A DNA stretch of 17,803 nt from Gracilaria caudata (Eukaryota > Rhodophyta > Florideophyceae > Gracilariales > Gracilariaceae): contig JASCIV010000510.1 of NCBI GenBank assembly GCA_030374735.1, positions 1 through 17,803 of the forward strand, written 5' to 3'. Positions 1 to 9,862 of the stretch are shown in pieces (within the stretch, counting starts at the first letter, position 1; every line of letters starts with the position of its first letter). The notes under the pieces were generated by a model that did no database searches, was not told the DNA's origin, and saw only the letters and a program-made list of their open reading frames with translations. The translations under genes were made by a program, and so were the position numbers.

Positions 1-395
1 ATTGACTTAGTGTTGCGCATGTACCCAAAACAAGGTCTTGGATGTGGGTAGGAGTTGAATTGGGTGGAGGCTCTGAATGACGTACCAGCCGGTATGAAGG
101 TAGATTTGAATACGTTGATCCCCAAGGAATTTGGTTTTGTGGACGTGCCTGGGCGTGGCGAATGCGAGTAAAGGGCTACAAGGGTAGACCGCTACTCGAA
201 CATAGACCCTTCATCAGAAGGACGAGCAGGTGTTGTGCAGCACGCTTCAAGATCGTTGAAGAGCGAGGTGTACGCGTATGACTAACACCGAGAGAAGGGA
301 ATTCCATATGGAGACATGGGACGAGATTTATGTTTGAGAGCGAGCTAGACGAACCACCGACTTTATAGTCTTGCTCAACATAGTCTTTGCTAGTG
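1..395. other. Non-coding region upstream of APC1
   Basis: I see no convincing coding sequence, RNA gene or repeat here. All frames are broken by stops, and the only open stretches are short and without recognisable protein character. The 3' part should be the APC1 promoter and 5' UTR. No clear TATA box is visible. Positions 29-43 share a 15-nt match with the inside of APC1 (3239-3253), which is within what chance allows. Confidence 0.5.
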
Positions 396-3300
396 ATGGC
401 GACCATCCAAGCGCATCTAGCGATAATTCAACCATCATCTTCGTCGCGTCCTGTTCACAATCCTGCAATATGGCCCTCATGGACAGCTTCAAACCAGCAC
501 TCGTTGACCACGAGTCAAACATATGCGGGCTACACTATAACCTGGTCTGTTGATGGCCTGCCGCTACGAGCGGCGTCCTTGCCGTCTCCCGAAAAGCCTT
601 CGGCAACTGTTCTGGCGCATTTTCCGCCGCTTGATGGAAGTTTAGAGGTTTCTTCCAAGTCTTCTTTGCCGACGTCCTTGGCCTGGAAACAACATAATTC
701 AGCTTCGCTTTGCCTGGCATCGTCACAACATATCGCCATATCAACACCTGGTGCAGATTTTTACGAATGCCCAATACCTGATGCCCGATTTTCCTCTGTT
801 TCCGTTTCGAATCTCTTCGTACCTTCATGCGGCCTCATCGTTGAGGTCTCCCACTTATCAAAACCTGTCCCTCAATATTACTTTCTTTCCCATCCATTAC
901 ACGAAATGACACCACTTCCTCTACCTGCGTTTCATCGAATAATCTTTGTATCGTGTGATATTCCACTCATCGTTTCTCGAACAACAACGGAACTCAGTGT
1001 TTGGACATTTACCCAAGCAGAGGATGAACCAGATACAAAAGTCTCAAACGCCAAATCAGCCGATCCCATCGCAGCGCTCATAGCGTCTGTAACACCTCCG
1101 GAGGAACCGCCATGTCTTCTGGAAGTTCAACCACGCCGTAGGATTCTTATACTCAACCAGATTTTCGTCTCCGCTCTGGGTGAAAATGAAGAGGCTTCTG
1201 GATTTCTTGCTCATGATCTTCATGGGCTTTTGGTTCTTTGCATCGTCACAATGGGTTCCTTGACTGGACTTTCTCTGAAATTGAATGACGGGGATCTATC
1301 TGTTCTTAAAGCGGGCCCAGCATTTCGTGTGAGGGATGCAGCAAGCGCTGTGCCTGTGCTTTCAATTAGACGCCCTCATTCTTGCATGGATGTTTTGATA
1401 CGTCACAGCAACGGTACCATGTCTCTTTTCATGGGTCGCAATAGACTCTGTACTGTTGATATCAAACAAGAGATATCCACGACAGGCCTTGTGTTAGTTG
1501 ACGGTGTTGGTGATGAATTTAGCTTGAGGGCTCAATGCGGGCGCTGTGTGCGATATTCCTTACGTGAATCTTGGTTCAGAAGTCCTCTGGTTAATACATG
1601 CGTATCAGCGTTATCTTTTGTGTTCGAGAGCACGGACAGTTTGAGACGAGTCATGGCAATATACCATGACATGTTGAATGCACGAAAGCAGGATGGACAT
1701 GACTCTAACAATGGAATCATAGGAGAATGGGAAATGTTTGAGAACGTAATTCTACGGCACATCGAAGGAAACACTCTGAATAGCCAAGATTCAGATGTAA
1801 TGGATGTCGATAACGAAACCGCGTCGCATGGTTCCGTAGATGACTGGAAGTTTCTTCTCGATAGTGAGTTTCATTTATCGGAAGGACGCAACAGGAGCTA
1901 TGGCGCTATCCCACATATCAGACGGAAGCATTTGTCCTTGGGAGAGAATCAGAAAACTTCAGATGCTGAGACTGTGACTCAAATTTTGCGAGCATTGCAT
2001 CTCTTGTATGAAAACTTTAAGTTCGATAGGCTCGCCCATAACATGCTCACTCACCTCGCCCATCTTAATGTGAAACTTTCAAAGGCCATTGGGGCACTCT
2101 CTTTCGTGGATTACTACGTCAGAGACTTTCCCGAGTTAGGTAATATTGCGCGAGTTCAGGAACCGTCCGCCAGCAGAGAGCAGGTCATGGTGCCCTCACT
2201 ACTGGAAGCTATATTGAGGATAATGCAACGCGACTCTCAGGAATCCGGCGAATACCCCGAACTTTCAGTTTCTCGGACACTTCCCAATGAGCAGCATTTG
2301 ACAATAGTGGCATCATGGCGGGCCAAGAGCCCGTTTGAGCTTTCGAGACAGCTGCTTCGTTACTATGAACACCTCTATGGCACACGTCGGATGTCGCTGG
2401 ATCAACCGAAAGTATCCGAAACGCTTTGTCTGGCAATGGTTGAAGATGATTTTCGTCGCACAGACCTCGATCCTCTTCCATTCGGTGCAGCCCTGCCTCT
2501 TCAAGATGCCTTGTGGGTGTGCCGCCAACAACCCAAGGAATCTTGGCCGTCCGAGATGTATGCTCTCATCGGTAGAGAGGACCTTTTGAGAGCCTCTGCG
2601 CCGAAATGCGATGGTGCCGAACCAGAAATACGGACTGTTTCCTCCACAGTGGATGAAAGTCGTGCTTTGCTTCAAGTTAGAGCTAAAGGGGCACTCTCGT
2701 CCGGATCGTTTCATGACATCTCTTCAGTCGTGCAGAAGATTGTGCCAAGCGGGGATGTTTCCAATTCGATTTCAGACGCGAGCGAGACCAACGACGGATG
2801 TGACATGAAAGGCGATATATACAAATTGAGATTCAGTGATGACAGAAGAATAGAGGAAGTGAGGAGGATTCTTCGGTCAACGGATTATACGATAATGACG
2901 CCCATACATATACCAACGGAAGAAACTTCAGCAGATCTCGATATTATTGCTGAACAACGGTTTAAGTTGGGGGCACTTGTACGCAAAAGGTTAGCAGCTC
3001 CAGTTGGAAGAGGTGCGTTTACGCTTCGCACTTTCGTTCCTTCAGACCCGACTCAATCTCTTCCTGTACCATCAGTATGTCTCAGTGGTAGGCTCTACGC
3101 CCAAAAGGGCACAAAAGTCACCGTTTCGCATCTAGATCCAAAGCGGTTACAATGGAGTGACTTTCATAATGGTGTGGCGGCTGGTCTCCGCATCGTTGCT
3201 GCGGAAGAAGAAAATGACTGTGCGGCGGGGCACATTCTAACAAGGTCTTGGATTGTCAAGCACAAACCAACTGATACAGCAGGAGACGCAACTCATGCAG

Positions 3301-5768
3301 GTATGCTTTTGGCGTTTGGTTTAGGCGGCTACCTACCTGCCCTTCGCAGAACTGACTACTACCAATACCTCGTCCCTCGTCACGAGCTAACTTCAATTGG
3401 TCTGATGCTTGGACTAGCTGCTGGTAATGTGGGTTCTATGCATGAGAAGCTGACGAAGATGATGTGTCTGCATATTAAGTATTTTAACAGACCAGGCTTC
3501 GCAGTACCGGATTTCAATGTGACTATCAACGTTCAAACGGCTGCCATCCTTGGTCTTGGGCTGCTGCATTGTGGATCTCCAGAACAAATGATTCTTGAGG
3601 GCCTCTTTGCAGAACTAGGACGCTCTCCGAAACCAGGAGATCCGGTGGATGACAGAGAAGGTTTAGCCCTTGCAGCTGGGATTTCCATTGGTCTTCTCTG
3701 TCTCGGAAGTGGATCATCAGCCTTTGCTGCGGCTGATACGAGGTATATCGAGAGATTACTGTTATACGCAAATGGTGGTCCGATTGAAAAGCTACGGTTA
3801 TCCGAAGCAAAGTACGGTTCGGAATCTAATAAGGATGAGGTTTTAGCTGGCCAAGGCCATAGCCGTACTGGTTCTTCCCTGGCTGACTCAGAAACATCCC
3901 GCGTTCGAGAGAGCAACTTTGTCAACAGTGATGTAGTTTCTCCTGCCGCCTTACATGCCCTGGCTCTGGTTTACATGAAAACTAACAACAGACTTATGGC
4001 GTCTCGTATTGATATGCCCAACACCTTGTACGCTCTTGATAGAACAAGACCCCACCATGTATTCTTGCGCGTATTGACGAAATCTCTGATCATGTGGGAC
4101 GACATTCGCCCGACGAAAGAATGGCTTCTCAAGTGCATGCCCCGACTGCTGCATGCGACAAATAGAGATGGACATGTGGATCCACTAAACGTTCTCGGAA
4201 AGGTGAACATCGCCGATGTTTACCGGGACAACGAAGTGGATGTTCGAGGAGTACTGCAAGCAAGAGCCTTCGCGATTGCGGGAGCTTGCACAGCGATTGC
4301 GCTTAAACACGCTGGCACTAGTGACCCTGGAGCGATAGATATTCTGCAGAAGGCATGCATATCATTCAAAGGTGCTTTAAAGGAGAAAGGGACTTACTTC
4401 GAAACACTAGAATGGGTCTTGATGACATGTCTTTGTTCGTTATCCTTGGCCATTGCAATCATTGGAGCGGGGAGCGGTGATCTCGGTATTTTCCGTTTAT
4501 TGCGAATGCTGCGGAAAGTGAAAGCATCAGGTAACAGCGAACCATACGGATTCCATCTGGCGATGCATCTCGCAATTGGCTTTCTTTTCCTGGGCGGAGG
4601 TTGCTTAACATTTGGATCCAGTAACACCGCAATCGCCGGTCTCTTGTGTGCAATATACCCTTTTTTCCCTCGAGCTACTGATGATAACAAATATCACTTG
4701 CAAGCTTTACGCCATTTGTATGTTCTTGCTGTTGAACCTCGATGTATTGAGCCACTAGATGTCGACACCGGTAAGCCGTGTTGTATAGATGTGGAAATTC
4801 GTTTGAAAGACAAATCGAAGTTGGTTCTGAAAGCTCCATGTATAGTACCAAGCGCAGACCGAATATCTGAAATAGCTATCATAAGCGAAAGATATCTACC
4901 ATCTGTGTTTGCAATTAATCCTTCTCTAAGGGATAAAGGCTGGTATTCCAGCACGCGGAACCAAGTGGTATTTGTCAAACGTCGAACAGGTCATCTTCCT
5001 TACACTGAGGATCCCCGTGGGTGCAAAGGAATTCTTGCAAGATCATCAACCAACCCTTATCGCGAAAGAAAGGAACGAAAGGGATACAAGTTTGTCAACG
5101 ATGAGCAGCTCGTGAAAGCCTTCAGCATAAACCCTGGCGTCCTTTCATTTGTCAAGTACCTCTGCGGCGAAGAATCAAATAGCTCACAACGTGGCCTTCG
5201 ATTATTTCAACCTACGGCTTGTTCAGATCTTCTTCTTGAATGCCTTTCGCATGACAAGCCAGAGGCATTGAAGTTGTACATGGACGCGGCACGTATTCTG
5301 GAAGCGATAGAACGACGTCAAATTCGACCAGCAGATGTTGGAGGCTTAGTGCTAGCCGACGCTTACGTCCAAACTCGAAATTCAGGGTCAAGTTCAATGT
5401 TGAAGTCATCACACGTCGCGAGTGTCTTTTGGCGAGCGCAACAACTGCTTGACAGCGCAAGAACAAGAACAAGCTTGCTGAGCTACCTCAACACTGGAGG
5501 AAAGCTTTGGCCAAAGGTCTCGGATGAATCTGTTTCGGACTATGACGTGGTTTATGATCTTGCAAATTCCCTCAGACTAAACCGCATACCGCAAGTAATG
5601 CATATTTCACGGCTGAGTACTGCTTTTCGAGATCTGCGTTCGCCCGGTGACCGTGATAAACTGTGTTTGGCATTCAGCAATGTAGATTTCTCAGTTCATT
5701 CGGAAACAGCAATTGAAGCCATCATCCATGCACTAGAACCAGAACCCACTCCTCCGCCAAGTCTTTGA
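396..5768 (+). CDS. APC1: Anaphase-promoting complex subunit 1 (APC1), single exon
   Basis: APC1 is the largest scaffold subunit of the APC/C, the nuclear and cytosolic E3 ubiquitin ligase that drives mitotic exit by marking cyclins and securin for degradation. The frame encodes 1790 aa, close to the human protein (about 1940 aa). The N-terminal ~600 residues are beta-rich, as expected for the APC1 propeller region, with an acidic, low-complexity stretch near residues 465-490 (MDVDNE). From about residue 967 to 1400 runs the proteasome/cyclosome (PC) repeat solenoid, with its Gly/Ala/Leu signature: AGMLLAFGLGG, IGLMLGLAAG, AAILGLGLLHCG, ALAAGISIGLL, AIGFLFLGGG. The frame is open for three codons upstream (TTG CTA GTG), but the first ATG is at 396 in a good context (GTGATGG). 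It ends in TGA. No intron is needed over 5.4 kb. It converges with the TFIIB-like gene 540 nt downstream. Assignment is by recognition of the PC-repeat block and overall architecture. Confidence 0.9.
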   Translation: MATIQAHLAIIQPSSSSRPVHNPAIWPSWTASNQHSLTTSQTYAGYTITWSVDGLPLRAASLPSPEKPSATVLAHFPPLDGSLEVSSKSSLPTSLAWKQHNSASLCLASSQHIAISTPGADFYECPIPDARFSSVSVSNLFVPSCGLIVEVSHLSKPVPQYYFLSHPLHEMTPLPLPAFHRIIFVSCDIPLIVSRTTTELSVWTFTQAEDEPDTKVSNAKSADPIAALIASVTPPEEPPCLLEVQPRRRILILNQIFVSALGENEEASGFLAHDLHGLLVLCIVTMGSLTGLSLKLNDGDLSVLKAGPAFRVRDAASAVPVLSIRRPHSCMDVLIRHSNGTMSLFMGRNRLCTVDIKQEISTTGLVLVDGVGDEFSLRAQCGRCVRYSLRESWFRSPLVNTCVSALSFVFESTDSLRRVMAIYHDMLNARKQDGHDSNNGIIGEWEMFENVILRHIEGNTLNSQDSDVMDVDNETASHGSVDDWKFLLDSEFHLSEGRNRSYGAIPHIRRKHLSLGENQKTSDAETVTQILRALHLLYENFKFDRLAHNMLTHLAHLNVKLSKAIGALSFVDYYVRDFPELGNIARVQEPSASREQVMVPSLLEAILRIMQRDSQESGEYPELSVSRTLPNEQHLTIVASWRAKSPFELSRQLLRYYEHLYGTRRMSLDQPKVSETLCLAMVEDDFRRTDLDPLPFGAALPLQDALWVCRQQPKESWPSEMYALIGREDLLRASAPKCDGAEPEIRTVSSTVDESRALLQVRAKGALSSGSFHDISSVVQKIVPSGDVSNSISDASETNDGCDMKGDIYKLRFSDDRRIEEVRRILRSTDYTIMTPIHIPTEETSADLDIIAEQRFKLGALVRKRLAAPVGRGAFTLRTFVPSDPTQSLPVPSVCLSGRLYAQKGTKVTVSHLDPKRLQWSDFHNGVAAGLRIVAAEEENDCAAGHILTRSWIVKHKPTDTAGDATHAGMLLAFGLGGYLPALRRTDYYQYLVPRHELTSIGLMLGLAAGNVGSMHEKLTKMMCLHIKYFNRPGFAVPDFNVTINVQTAAILGLGLLHCGSPEQMILEGLFAELGRSPKPGDPVDDREGLALAAGISIGLLCLGSGSSAFAAADTRYIERLLLYANGGPIEKLRLSEAKYGSESNKDEVLAGQGHSRTGSSLADSETSRVRESNFVNSDVVSPAALHALALVYMKTNNRLMASRIDMPNTLYALDRTRPHHVFLRVLTKSLIMWDDIRPTKEWLLKCMPRLLHATNRDGHVDPLNVLGKVNIADVYRDNEVDVRGVLQARAFAIAGACTAIALKHAGTSDPGAIDILQKACISFKGALKEKGTYFETLEWVLMTCLCSLSLAIAIIGAGSGDLGIFRLLRMLRKVKASGNSEPYGFHLAMHLAIGFLFLGGGCLTFGSSNTAIAGLLCAIYPFFPRATDDNKYHLQALRHLYVLAVEPRCIEPLDVDTGKPCCIDVEIRLKDKSKLVLKAPCIVPSADRISEIAIISERYLPSVFAINPSLRDKGWYSSTRNQVVFVKRRTGHLPYTEDPRGCKGILARSSTNPYRERKERKGYKFVNDEQLVKAFSINPGVLSFVKYLCGEESNSSQRGLRLFQPTACSDLLLECLSHDKPEALKLYMDAARILEAIERRQIRPADVGGLVLADAYVQTRNSGSSSMLKSSHVASVFWRAQQLLDSARTRTSLLSYLNTGGKLWPKVSDESVSDYDVVYDLANSLRLNRIPQVMHISRLSTAFRDLRSPGDRDKLCLAFSNVDFSVHSETAIEAIIHALEPEPTPPPSL

Positions 5769-5780
5769 AGGATACTCACA

Positions 5781-5819
5781 GACTCGGTAGGTAGTATTTG
5801 TACCTAGCCAGCCGGAGTC
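5781..5819 (+). repeat. Nested inverted repeat in the APC1 3' flank
   Basis: Inner arms TAGGTA (5788-5793) and TACCTA (5801-5806) enclose a 7-nt loop. Outer arms GACTC (5781-5785) and GAGTC (5815-5819) pair around them, with an asymmetric internal loop. It starts 13 nt after the APC1 stop codon, so it would lie in the 3' UTR. The function is unknown and chance formation is possible. Confidence 0.35.
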
Positions 5820-5907
5820 GAGGCAGTGTAAGTGCATGGTAATCACGGGAGTGGCATTACTTTGCGAGAAGGTCAATACTCATTAAGTACGGGTACAGAT
5901 ATACGTG

Positions 5908-5925
5908 TATATATATATATATAAA
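5908..5925. repeat. TA dinucleotide tract ending in TATAAA
   Basis: Eight TA units followed by AA. The TATAAA at 5920-5925 is a known weak variant of the polyadenylation hexamer and lies about 150 nt after the APC1 stop, so it could serve APC1. It could equally be a simple microsatellite. Confidence 0.6.
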
Positions 5926-6308
5926 CTCTCGCTCAAGCTGTTCGTGAACGCTACGCAGAATCAAGTCTAGACACACAATCTGGCGTCAGATTTCTTCAAA
6001 GGAAGGGCTGAAGTCCAGTCTAGTAAATCTAACTACGATGCGCCTCGGCAAGCCAATCGCACATACATTTTGCGTTCCCTGTATCCATTTCCGTTAGGCA
6101 CCGGAGATCACAGCCTTCAGATAGTGCATCGAGCCTGATCTGCTTCTGAACTCTCAGATAAGGGCGTTAAGCTCATCTCAATGCTTTACTTGTTATGAGC
6201 TTCTACGATCTACAGGTAATATCCTGCTAGAAGGGAATGGAAGCATCGGGGGCATTGGAGACGGTAGCAGTGTTGATCAAAGTTAGCAGTCAGTAATCAT
6301 GGAAATCT

Positions 6309-9011
6309 TCAAGACTCGTCGGGTTTCGACTCGGATGCGGCTTTCGAAGACGAAGCAGGTATTTGTGCTTCACTAGATACTGAAGCTTTCCGTTCGTTTG
6401 CCACGGATTCTGATATTGTGCCCTGACTCTCTTTCACATTGCCAGACACAGGTCCTTGCCTGTTGCCAACCGCCGGATCCTGTGGTTGCATCAACGAAGC
6501 CATGGCAGCCCATGGATTCATATCTGTACGCCCCCCTTCCTTATCTCCTTGCCCAGACTGACCCTGTTGCATCATCTGGAATGTAGCCTGCATCATCCCT
6601 AGCATTGATTGCATTCCAGCCATAACCTTCTGAGGGTCTTGAGAGAGTGTCGAAGCCGAGTTTGCAGCGTTGATGTTCTTCACTGACTTCCCGGCAGTAG
6701 TTTGGCTTCTGAAACCTTCCGAGACAGGGATGTTGGGCCTTCTTTGAGTAGAGATGTCCGCGCTTTTCGGACTGTCTTTCGTCTTCTCAATTACGATCGT
6801 CGAGGATTGCCCACTCTTGTTCTCCGGAAACTCCTGCTTCACGTCGCTCTCTGGCTTCTTCTCAGTGCGGTTGTTCTGCAGATTGTTCGCTTGTTCACTG
6901 TTCGGGGGGGGCAGTGGAGGTGGTGGTGGAGGCATCATCAGTTGCGGCATCATCGAAAAGGCACTCGCGAACGCCTGCATCGCCGGGTTTGACATCATGG
7001 CCATTAAAGGGTTGGAGGAGTTCGCAATAGGAGCGGCTTGAATGGTCTGCTCCCGTTGCGGCGGCAAAGCAGGTGGAGGTGGAGGTCCTGGCGGCTTACC
7101 ATCAGAAGATCTCGACACCTGCTCTCCAAACCCTGGTGGTAGAGGTGGTGGGACAGGAAGACGCTGCTCAGGGTGGTCGTCAATATCTGGAACTGTGGGC
7201 TCGTCCTTTTGTACAGAACTTCTGGTAGTTGTAAGCACATGGTTTTCGGAGTTTGCAACCATCGCTTCCTCTTGTCCATGCTGACCACTTGAACGCTCAG
7301 ATAAGGACTTTTTATCACCAGCACTCTGTTCCGCCTTATACCAACCTGGAATGATCGCAGAATGCTCCCGATTTAGTTCTTTGTATACTTTGCGCAATGT
7401 AACTTCAGTTAGATTTGTAGCTCTGCATATTTCCGTCTGTGTCTTTCGGACTCCATCCATTTGACAAGCGAGATAAATAGCAGCGGCAGAGATAGACACA
7501 GGGTTGCGTCGTGAGCAAATGTTGTTGCGCATAGCGTTCTCGGCAATACCTATGGCCAGCTTCTGCGTTCTCGCTGGGAGATCTAGCCGATGACAGAATA
7601 CGGGCATATGACCGGTAACAGATGAGCTGTTGTCAGGGCGCTGTTTTTGTAACGCTACACGGACAACCTTGAGATATCGAGTCACTTCGTTGACGTCAAG
7701 ATTGGCAGCACTTGAGATCTCTTCAATCGACAAATGCCTCGGAGGAATTGGCCATGGATCAGTTGCTTCCGAATCTTCTTGATTTTCTCGTGGGGCATCC
7801 TCAACAGGCACCATCTCAATTGGCTCTTGTTTGAGAGCTACTTGATCTTCTTGAGTCATCTCCTCTGCCGCACCAGTATAGGTAGACTTTTGAGATAAAG
7901 CCTTTTCGAATGTATCGTCGTTATCTATGGCGAGAGCCATGGACACCTTCTCAGCCGTGATACTCTCATCCAGCATCATGCTGTCTGCTGTTCTTTCCTG
8001 AATAACATCGTAATCGAGCTTTCCGTTATGTTGCTTTCCTGCCTCTGAACCTTCCTCTTTCGGCAAAGCCTCGATTTCACTCCTACTGCCAGGAATCGAT
8101 AATGGGTTCTGGGGAGCCCTTTTGCCATTCTTCTTCATCCATGCTTCATACTCGAACCATCTTCGTTCCGCTGCCGCGACAAAGGCAGCCGTAGCGAGAC
8201 ACTCAACGTTTCTATTCCGCAAACTTGTATTACTCGCGGTATGTCGGAAAATGCGAACCGCGAGATTGATAGTTTCTTTGTCTACGCCAAGAATGCTTGC
8301 CAGTTCGACGATCTCGAAGTACGCAACGAGCGTATGTCGCGCATCCCCTCCCGATTTGTTTCGTTCAGGGCCGTCGGCGTTTTCCTCTTTCTTCAACGGT
8401 GCACCCCCTGGGGCCCGGCCATTATACCCAATGTACCCTGCAAACAATGCGTCGCCAATCAGACGCTCCATTTCGGCCAATGCGCCGCTATAAGTTCGAG
8501 AAGAGGTGGTAAACAAAGGTTCACGGAGAGGAGAAAGCATCCGAAAGACTGAGATGAAACCTGGTGTACAGTATGGATCTCTAGGGTTGTCCTTTCCAGG
8601 CGCAATCATGCAGTGAAAACGATGGTTAGAGCTCTATTGGCGGCTTTGACTGACGCGATTGATTGGTGCAATGAAAACGCGTTTCAGTAATGGTAACTTA
8701 CGTCCACGATATTGGTTAGCAAAGAATCAGGGGGGACGACAAAATGAGCCTCTTCAGTCTGGGTTACGACATGAATTTCGGAGAGATCTCCAACCGCTCG
8801 CTCCTCTAAAATGAGTTTGCATCCTGAACACTGAATAGTGCGGTTCACTGGTCTGTAGCTCCATCAAGTAAAACAATCACCAAGCCACAGAAGCTTGTTA
8901 GCACTCACAGCTGTATCGCGGTTAAAGAAAAAGCGCTTGAAGATGCACAACCTACACTCTTTTGAGATTGGTATCGTGACAGTTTGGGCAAGTCTTTCGC
9001 GACCCCAGCAT
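6309..9011 (-). CDS. TFIIB-related general transcription factor, 3 exons, 843 aa
   Basis: TFIIB-family proteins bridge promoter-bound TBP and an RNA polymerase. Exons on the minus strand are 9011-8956, 8852-8702 and 8633-6309. Splicing keeps the frame and assembles a zinc ribbon, CPNC (residues 8-11) then CSGC (27-30), with the classical C-x2-C-x15-C-x2-C spacing. First cyclin fold: about 170-230 (ELASILGVDKETINLAVRIF), continuing at about 368-400 (IEEISSAANLDVNEVTRYLK) after a ~135-aa acidic insertion. Second cyclin fold: about 412-505 (SISAAAIYLACQMDGVRKTQ, then EICRATNLTEVTLRKVYKEL). The last ~290 residues are low complexity: proline runs (PPPLPP, PPPPPPLPPP), then Met/Gln-rich sequence. 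Two psi-K-x-E matches (LKQE, VKQE) could be SUMO sites. The start is the first ATG after an in-frame TGA. TFIIB, plant/algal pBRP (a Pol I factor in a red alga) and BRF remain possible; the family is firm, the subfamily is not. Confidence 0.8.
8634..8701 (-). other. Intron 2 of the TFIIB-like gene (68 nt)
   Basis: Donor GTAAGT at 8701-8696, acceptor AATAG ending at 8634, phase 0. Without removal the frame meets an in-frame TAG (the acceptor's own TAG). A branch-point-like CTGAAAC lies inside. An acceptor two bases further on (AATAGAG) would break the frame. Confidence 0.7.
8853..8955 (-). other. Intron 1 of the TFIIB-like gene (103 nt), splits the zinc ribbon
   Basis: Donor GTAGGT at 8955-8950, acceptor CTACAG ending at 8853, phase 2. 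Removing it joins the two halves of a zinc ribbon at exactly the spacing typical of TFIIB, which is strong support for these boundaries. Unspliced reading stops at the TAG overlapping the donor. Confidence 0.75.
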
Positions 9012-9862
9012 GTCATAAGAGCATATATCTTTTCAGCATGAAGTCTATGGTGTAGGATAACAAAACGGTGGAGTGGCCAGCCCGTCGCGTCACGATATAC
9101 TTGAAAGTTTGCTTCGCTTTGGAATGCAGTCGCGTCGGTATCAGAGAACACTTGCCTGGCAGATGCACGGAGTAGAGCAAGCTGAATGAGTCTCTGCCTG
9201 TCTTATGCCAAGTCCTTGTCAGAATTCTAGGAACATACAATATTCCTCGAGCAATATTCCGAACGAAGCACCAGTTTTCGCAACTGGCACGGACAAGAAT
9301 GCACTGAGTAACCTATCCAGATACCCAAGTAGATAGATACCTTTGTACCCATCGTACACAACGAAGCTGCTCTTGTCCTTGCCGCATTTGAACTTGTTCG
9401 CAGTTTGAAGCTCATTTCTTACCAGTGAGAAAATTGCAATTTTCATTGTTTCATTTTTCACCTAATAACCACCAAATCCTCGTACCAGAGAAACGGTACC
9501 TGTACTTCTGATTCGACTGCAGGATCGAACTTTGTGGATTCATGTGGGGGTAGAAATTGTTCTACGAAGGTAGCTTGAACATTGCAAGTTTGTTCTGCGA
9601 CACTCCCCGACGATACACTGTTGAGCTTTCTGAAGAGCAACTCACGTGCAGTCCCACTTGGGTGGATAACACGTTTACTTTCCAATGTCATCTTGGTAGA
9701 CTCTACGCCTGTATTTTATTGGTGTGCGCTTGACTACCCTTGGCAATACTTTCTCTCGCCAGTCTGCCTGCAGTCTGGTCCCTATGCACGTTTGCGTTAT
9801 CTGAATATCAACGGAACAAGCATCGATGGGTAATTGTTCTCGAAGCAACAGACTATGAACAC
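9012..9862. other. Divergent intergenic region between the TFIIB-like gene and NAA35
   Basis: About 850 nt that must hold both 5' UTRs and either two promoters or one bidirectional promoter. There is no recognisable gene. A minus-strand ATG frame at 9458-9691 (77 codons) and other short frames have no recognisable protein character. Small repeats: a direct repeat CAATATTCC at about 9238 and 9251, and CCAGTT/AACTGG arms near 9272-9288. No clear TATA box. Confidence 0.5.

Larger units (their letters stand above)
5769..6308. other. Convergent intergenic region between APC1 and the TFIIB-like gene
   Basis: This should hold the 3' UTRs of both flanking genes. No ORF of note. It contains a nested stem-loop just after the APC1 stop (5781-5819), a TGTAA motif at 5827-5831, and a TA tract ending in TATAAA (5908-5925). 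I see no canonical AATAAA on either strand. Confidence 0.55.

Noticed and set aside
29..3253. 15-nt direct repeat AACAAGGTCTTGGAT at 29-43 and 3239-3253
   Set aside because: A single match of this length is plausible by chance in a window this size, and one copy is inside APC1 coding sequence.
9219..9461. 80-codon minus-strand frame in the divergent spacer
   Set aside because: It begins with GTG, has no recognisable family, and extending it with short GT-AG introns gave nothing protein-like.
9515..9540. tRNA B-box-like GTTCGATCC on the minus strand
   Set aside because: The T-arm stem does not pair and no A box or acceptor stem is present.
9740..9862. N-terminal extension of NAA35 from position 9740
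   Set aside because: The codon at 9740 is TTG; the first in-frame ATG is 9863, just before the conserved WIDVTESF block.
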